Below, in pieces: positions 63,126 through 64,000 of a DNA stretch of 64,000 nt. Below the pieces are notes generated by a model. It ran no database searches. It worked only from the letters and a program-made list of their open reading frames with translations, and was not told the DNA's origin. Every line of letters starts with the position of its first letter. The stretch's first letter is position 1. Origin of the DNA: an uncultured Centipeda sp. Lineage in GTDB: Bacteria; Bacillota; Negativicutes; Selenomonadales; Selenomonadaceae. Where the stretch lies: the NCBI GenBank assembly GCA_905372865.1, contig CAJPQT010000008.1, positions 1 to 64,000 on the forward strand. The letters are read 5' to 3'. Position numbers and translations under genes: made by a program.

Positions 63126-63355
63126 CGGCAAAAATTATTAATTTGCAGGACAATTTTCTCAATCAGGTGCGTAAGGACGGCATTCCGGTGACCATCCACC
63201 TTGTGAACGGCTTTCAGATCAAGGGAGCGGTGCGGGGCTTTGACAACTTCGTCATCATGGTGGATGCAATGGGGAAACAGCAGATGATCTACAAGCATGC
63301 GATTTCGACCATTACACCTGCACAGACGGTGAAAACGCTGCCCGAGGATTCTTGA
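63122..63355 (+). CDS. hfq: RNA chaperone Hfq
   Basis: This 77-residue Sm-like protein has the motifs [41 protein letters not shown] (Sm1) and YKHAISTI (Sm2). It binds U-rich small RNA ends and A-rich mRNA. It starts with GTG inside the miaA stop, with GAAAGGAGCG upstream. The miaA-hfq order is widely conserved. Confidence 0.97.
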   Translation: MTAKIINLQDNFLNQVRKDGIPVTIHLVNGFQIKGAVRGFDNFVIMVDAMGKQQMIYKHAISTITPAQTVKTLPEDS

Positions 63356-63373
63356 GCGGAGCAATCTGCACTG

Positions 63374-63407
63374 CTGCACCGAAGTCGGTGCAGTATTTTT
63401 CTTTTTT
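63374..63407 (+). terminator. Terminator of hfq
   Basis: CTGCACCGA-AG-TCGGTGCAG followed by TATTTTTCTTTTTT. Confidence 0.87.
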
Positions 63408-63418
63408 GAGGAGAACAC

Positions 63419-63871
63419 ATGAAGATTCGTGGATTTGAAATTGTTTCTGTCTACAAGAGTGCGGACATTCATCTGCCGCAGCGCAAGACGGGAGCGAGTA
63501 CGGGGTACGATTTTGCAGCGGCAGAAGCGGTCGCAATCCCGTCGGGAGAATGTGCGCTTGTCCCGACGGGGGTCAAGGCATATATGCAGCCGGACGAGGT
63601 GCTGCTCATCTACATCCGCTCGAGTACGGCGCTCAAGAAGCGTCTCATGCTGATGAACAGCGTGGGCGTGATCGATGCGGACTACTATGGGAATGCGGAG
63701 AACGAGGGACATATCTACATCCCGCTCTACAATTATGGGAAGGAATCCGTGCATATTGCGGCGGGAGAGCGCATTGCACAGGGGATCTTCACGCATTATC
63801 TTACCGTGGACGGAGATGCTGCGGGGCGTGGTACGGTTCGTGCAGGTGGATTCGGGTCGACGGGGGCTTGA
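63419..63871 (+). CDS. dut: dUTP diphosphatase
   Basis: This 150-residue trimeric-type dUTPase hydrolyses dUTP to dUMP, keeping uracil out of DNA. All five motifs are seen: STGYDFAAAEA, IRSSTALKKRLMLMNSVGVID, DYYGNAENEGHIYIPLYN, GERIAQGIF and the C-terminal GGFGSTGA. The SD is GAGGAGAA. Confidence 0.93.
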   Translation: MKIRGFEIVSVYKSADIHLPQRKTGASTGYDFAAAEAVAIPSGECALVPTGVKAYMQPDEVLLIYIRSSTALKKRLMLMNSVGVIDADYYGNAENEGHIYIPLYNYGKESVHIAAGERIAQGIFTHYLTVDGDAAGRGTVRAGGFGSTGA

Positions 63872-63875
63872 TCCT

Positions 63876-63904
63876 TTGACAGGAAAACGAAACTCATTTA
63901 TAAT
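63876..63904 (+). promoter_or_regulatory. Promoter of the Rrf2-type regulator gene
   Basis: A near-consensus TTGACA (63876-63881), 17 bp, TATAAT (63899-63904). A CTATACCCACTTGGGAG element (63933-63949), about 25 bp past the start point, could be an autoregulatory site. Confidence 0.78.
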
Positions 63905-63954
63905 GACGATATATTGATATAAACTAGTATTCCTATACCCACTTGGGAGATGTT

Positions 63955-64000
63955 ATGAAACTTTCAACGAAGGGGCGCTACAGTGTGACCGCGCTCTATG
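63955..64000 (+). CDS. Rrf2 family transcriptional regulator (IscR/CymR-like), N-terminal fragment
   Basis: The first 15 codons, MKLSTKGRYSVTALY, match the fixed N-terminus of Rrf2 regulators (M-K-L/I-S-T-K-G-R-Y). It is cut by the window end, so the cysteines that would show an iron-sulfur cluster (IscR) or their absence (CymR) are not visible. The SD is GGGAG. A strong promoter and a candidate operator lie upstream. Confidence 0.85.
   Translation, partial: MKLSTKGRYSVTALY

Noticed and set aside
1..64000. CRISPR array, prophage or rRNA operon
   Set aside because: No regularly spaced repeats, phage structural genes or rRNA-like sequence were seen.

Overview
The window is a GC-rich, gene-dense bacterial chromosome segment. 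It most likely comes from a Selenomonas-like member of the Negativicutes (Firmicutes). The evidence is a secreted PTP-like phytase with the active-site layout of Selenomonas ruminantium PhyA, a Bacillus-type Fnr with three C-terminal cysteines, a class III fructose-bisphosphatase, SD-driven GTG and TTG starts, and rho-independent terminators between most transcription units. Genus assignment is inference. I see no prophage, CRISPR array, insertion sequence or rRNA. The single element that looks mobile is an Rpn-type nuclease/transposase gene at about 13.0-13.9 kb.

Layout. 0-9 kb: start of an alanine dehydrogenase gene, a ThrE-type exporter, narK divergent from fnr, a YigZ-family gene with a secreted-protein gene, an amino-acid permease, and a cytosolic FIST-domain chemoreceptor. 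9-13 kb: leuS and an HD-GYP-like gene that has lost the His of its HD motif. 13-23.3 kb: Rpn nuclease, uvrB-uvrA, an AEC transporter, then a tightly overlapping membrane phosphoesterase / GT41 (SPINDLY-like) glycosyltransferase / methyltransferase set. 23.4-29.4 kb: bioB, a second Crp/Fnr regulator, two valine tRNAs, and an M20 amidohydrolase-metNIQ operon. 29.4-34.2 kb (minus strand): U32 protein, class III aminotransferase, phosphoribosyltransferase and lgt. 34.5-44.5 kb: an 11-gene nuoABCDHIJKLMN operon without nuoEFG. 44.5-53.3 kb (minus strand): a lipoprotein, the cydABDC operon ending in a small helical-repeat gene, and a degenerate P-type-ATPase-like protein. 53.4-64 kb: fused betaine-type permease/binding protein, class III fbp, phytase, ileS, an MBL-fold hydrolase, miaA-hfq, dut and the start of an Rrf2-type regulator.

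How it fits together. Much of the window concerns respiration: a Complex I-like membrane pump lacking its NADH module, a bd-type quinol oxidase with its CydDC exporter, a nitrate/nitrite carrier, and an oxygen-sensing Fnr. The sequence links these. A perfect TGTGA-N6-TCACA box lies exactly 41.5 bp upstream of the predicted narK start point (activation geometry). A second such box covers the -10 of the cydA promoter (repression geometry; it could also be read by Rex). The strongest candidates for something undescribed are the cyd-adjacent pseudo-P-type ATPase with its phosphorylation Asp changed to Asn, the Ala/Lys-rich tail on NuoI, the degenerate HD-GYP protein, and the bioB promoter sitting inside a terminator-shaped palindrome.
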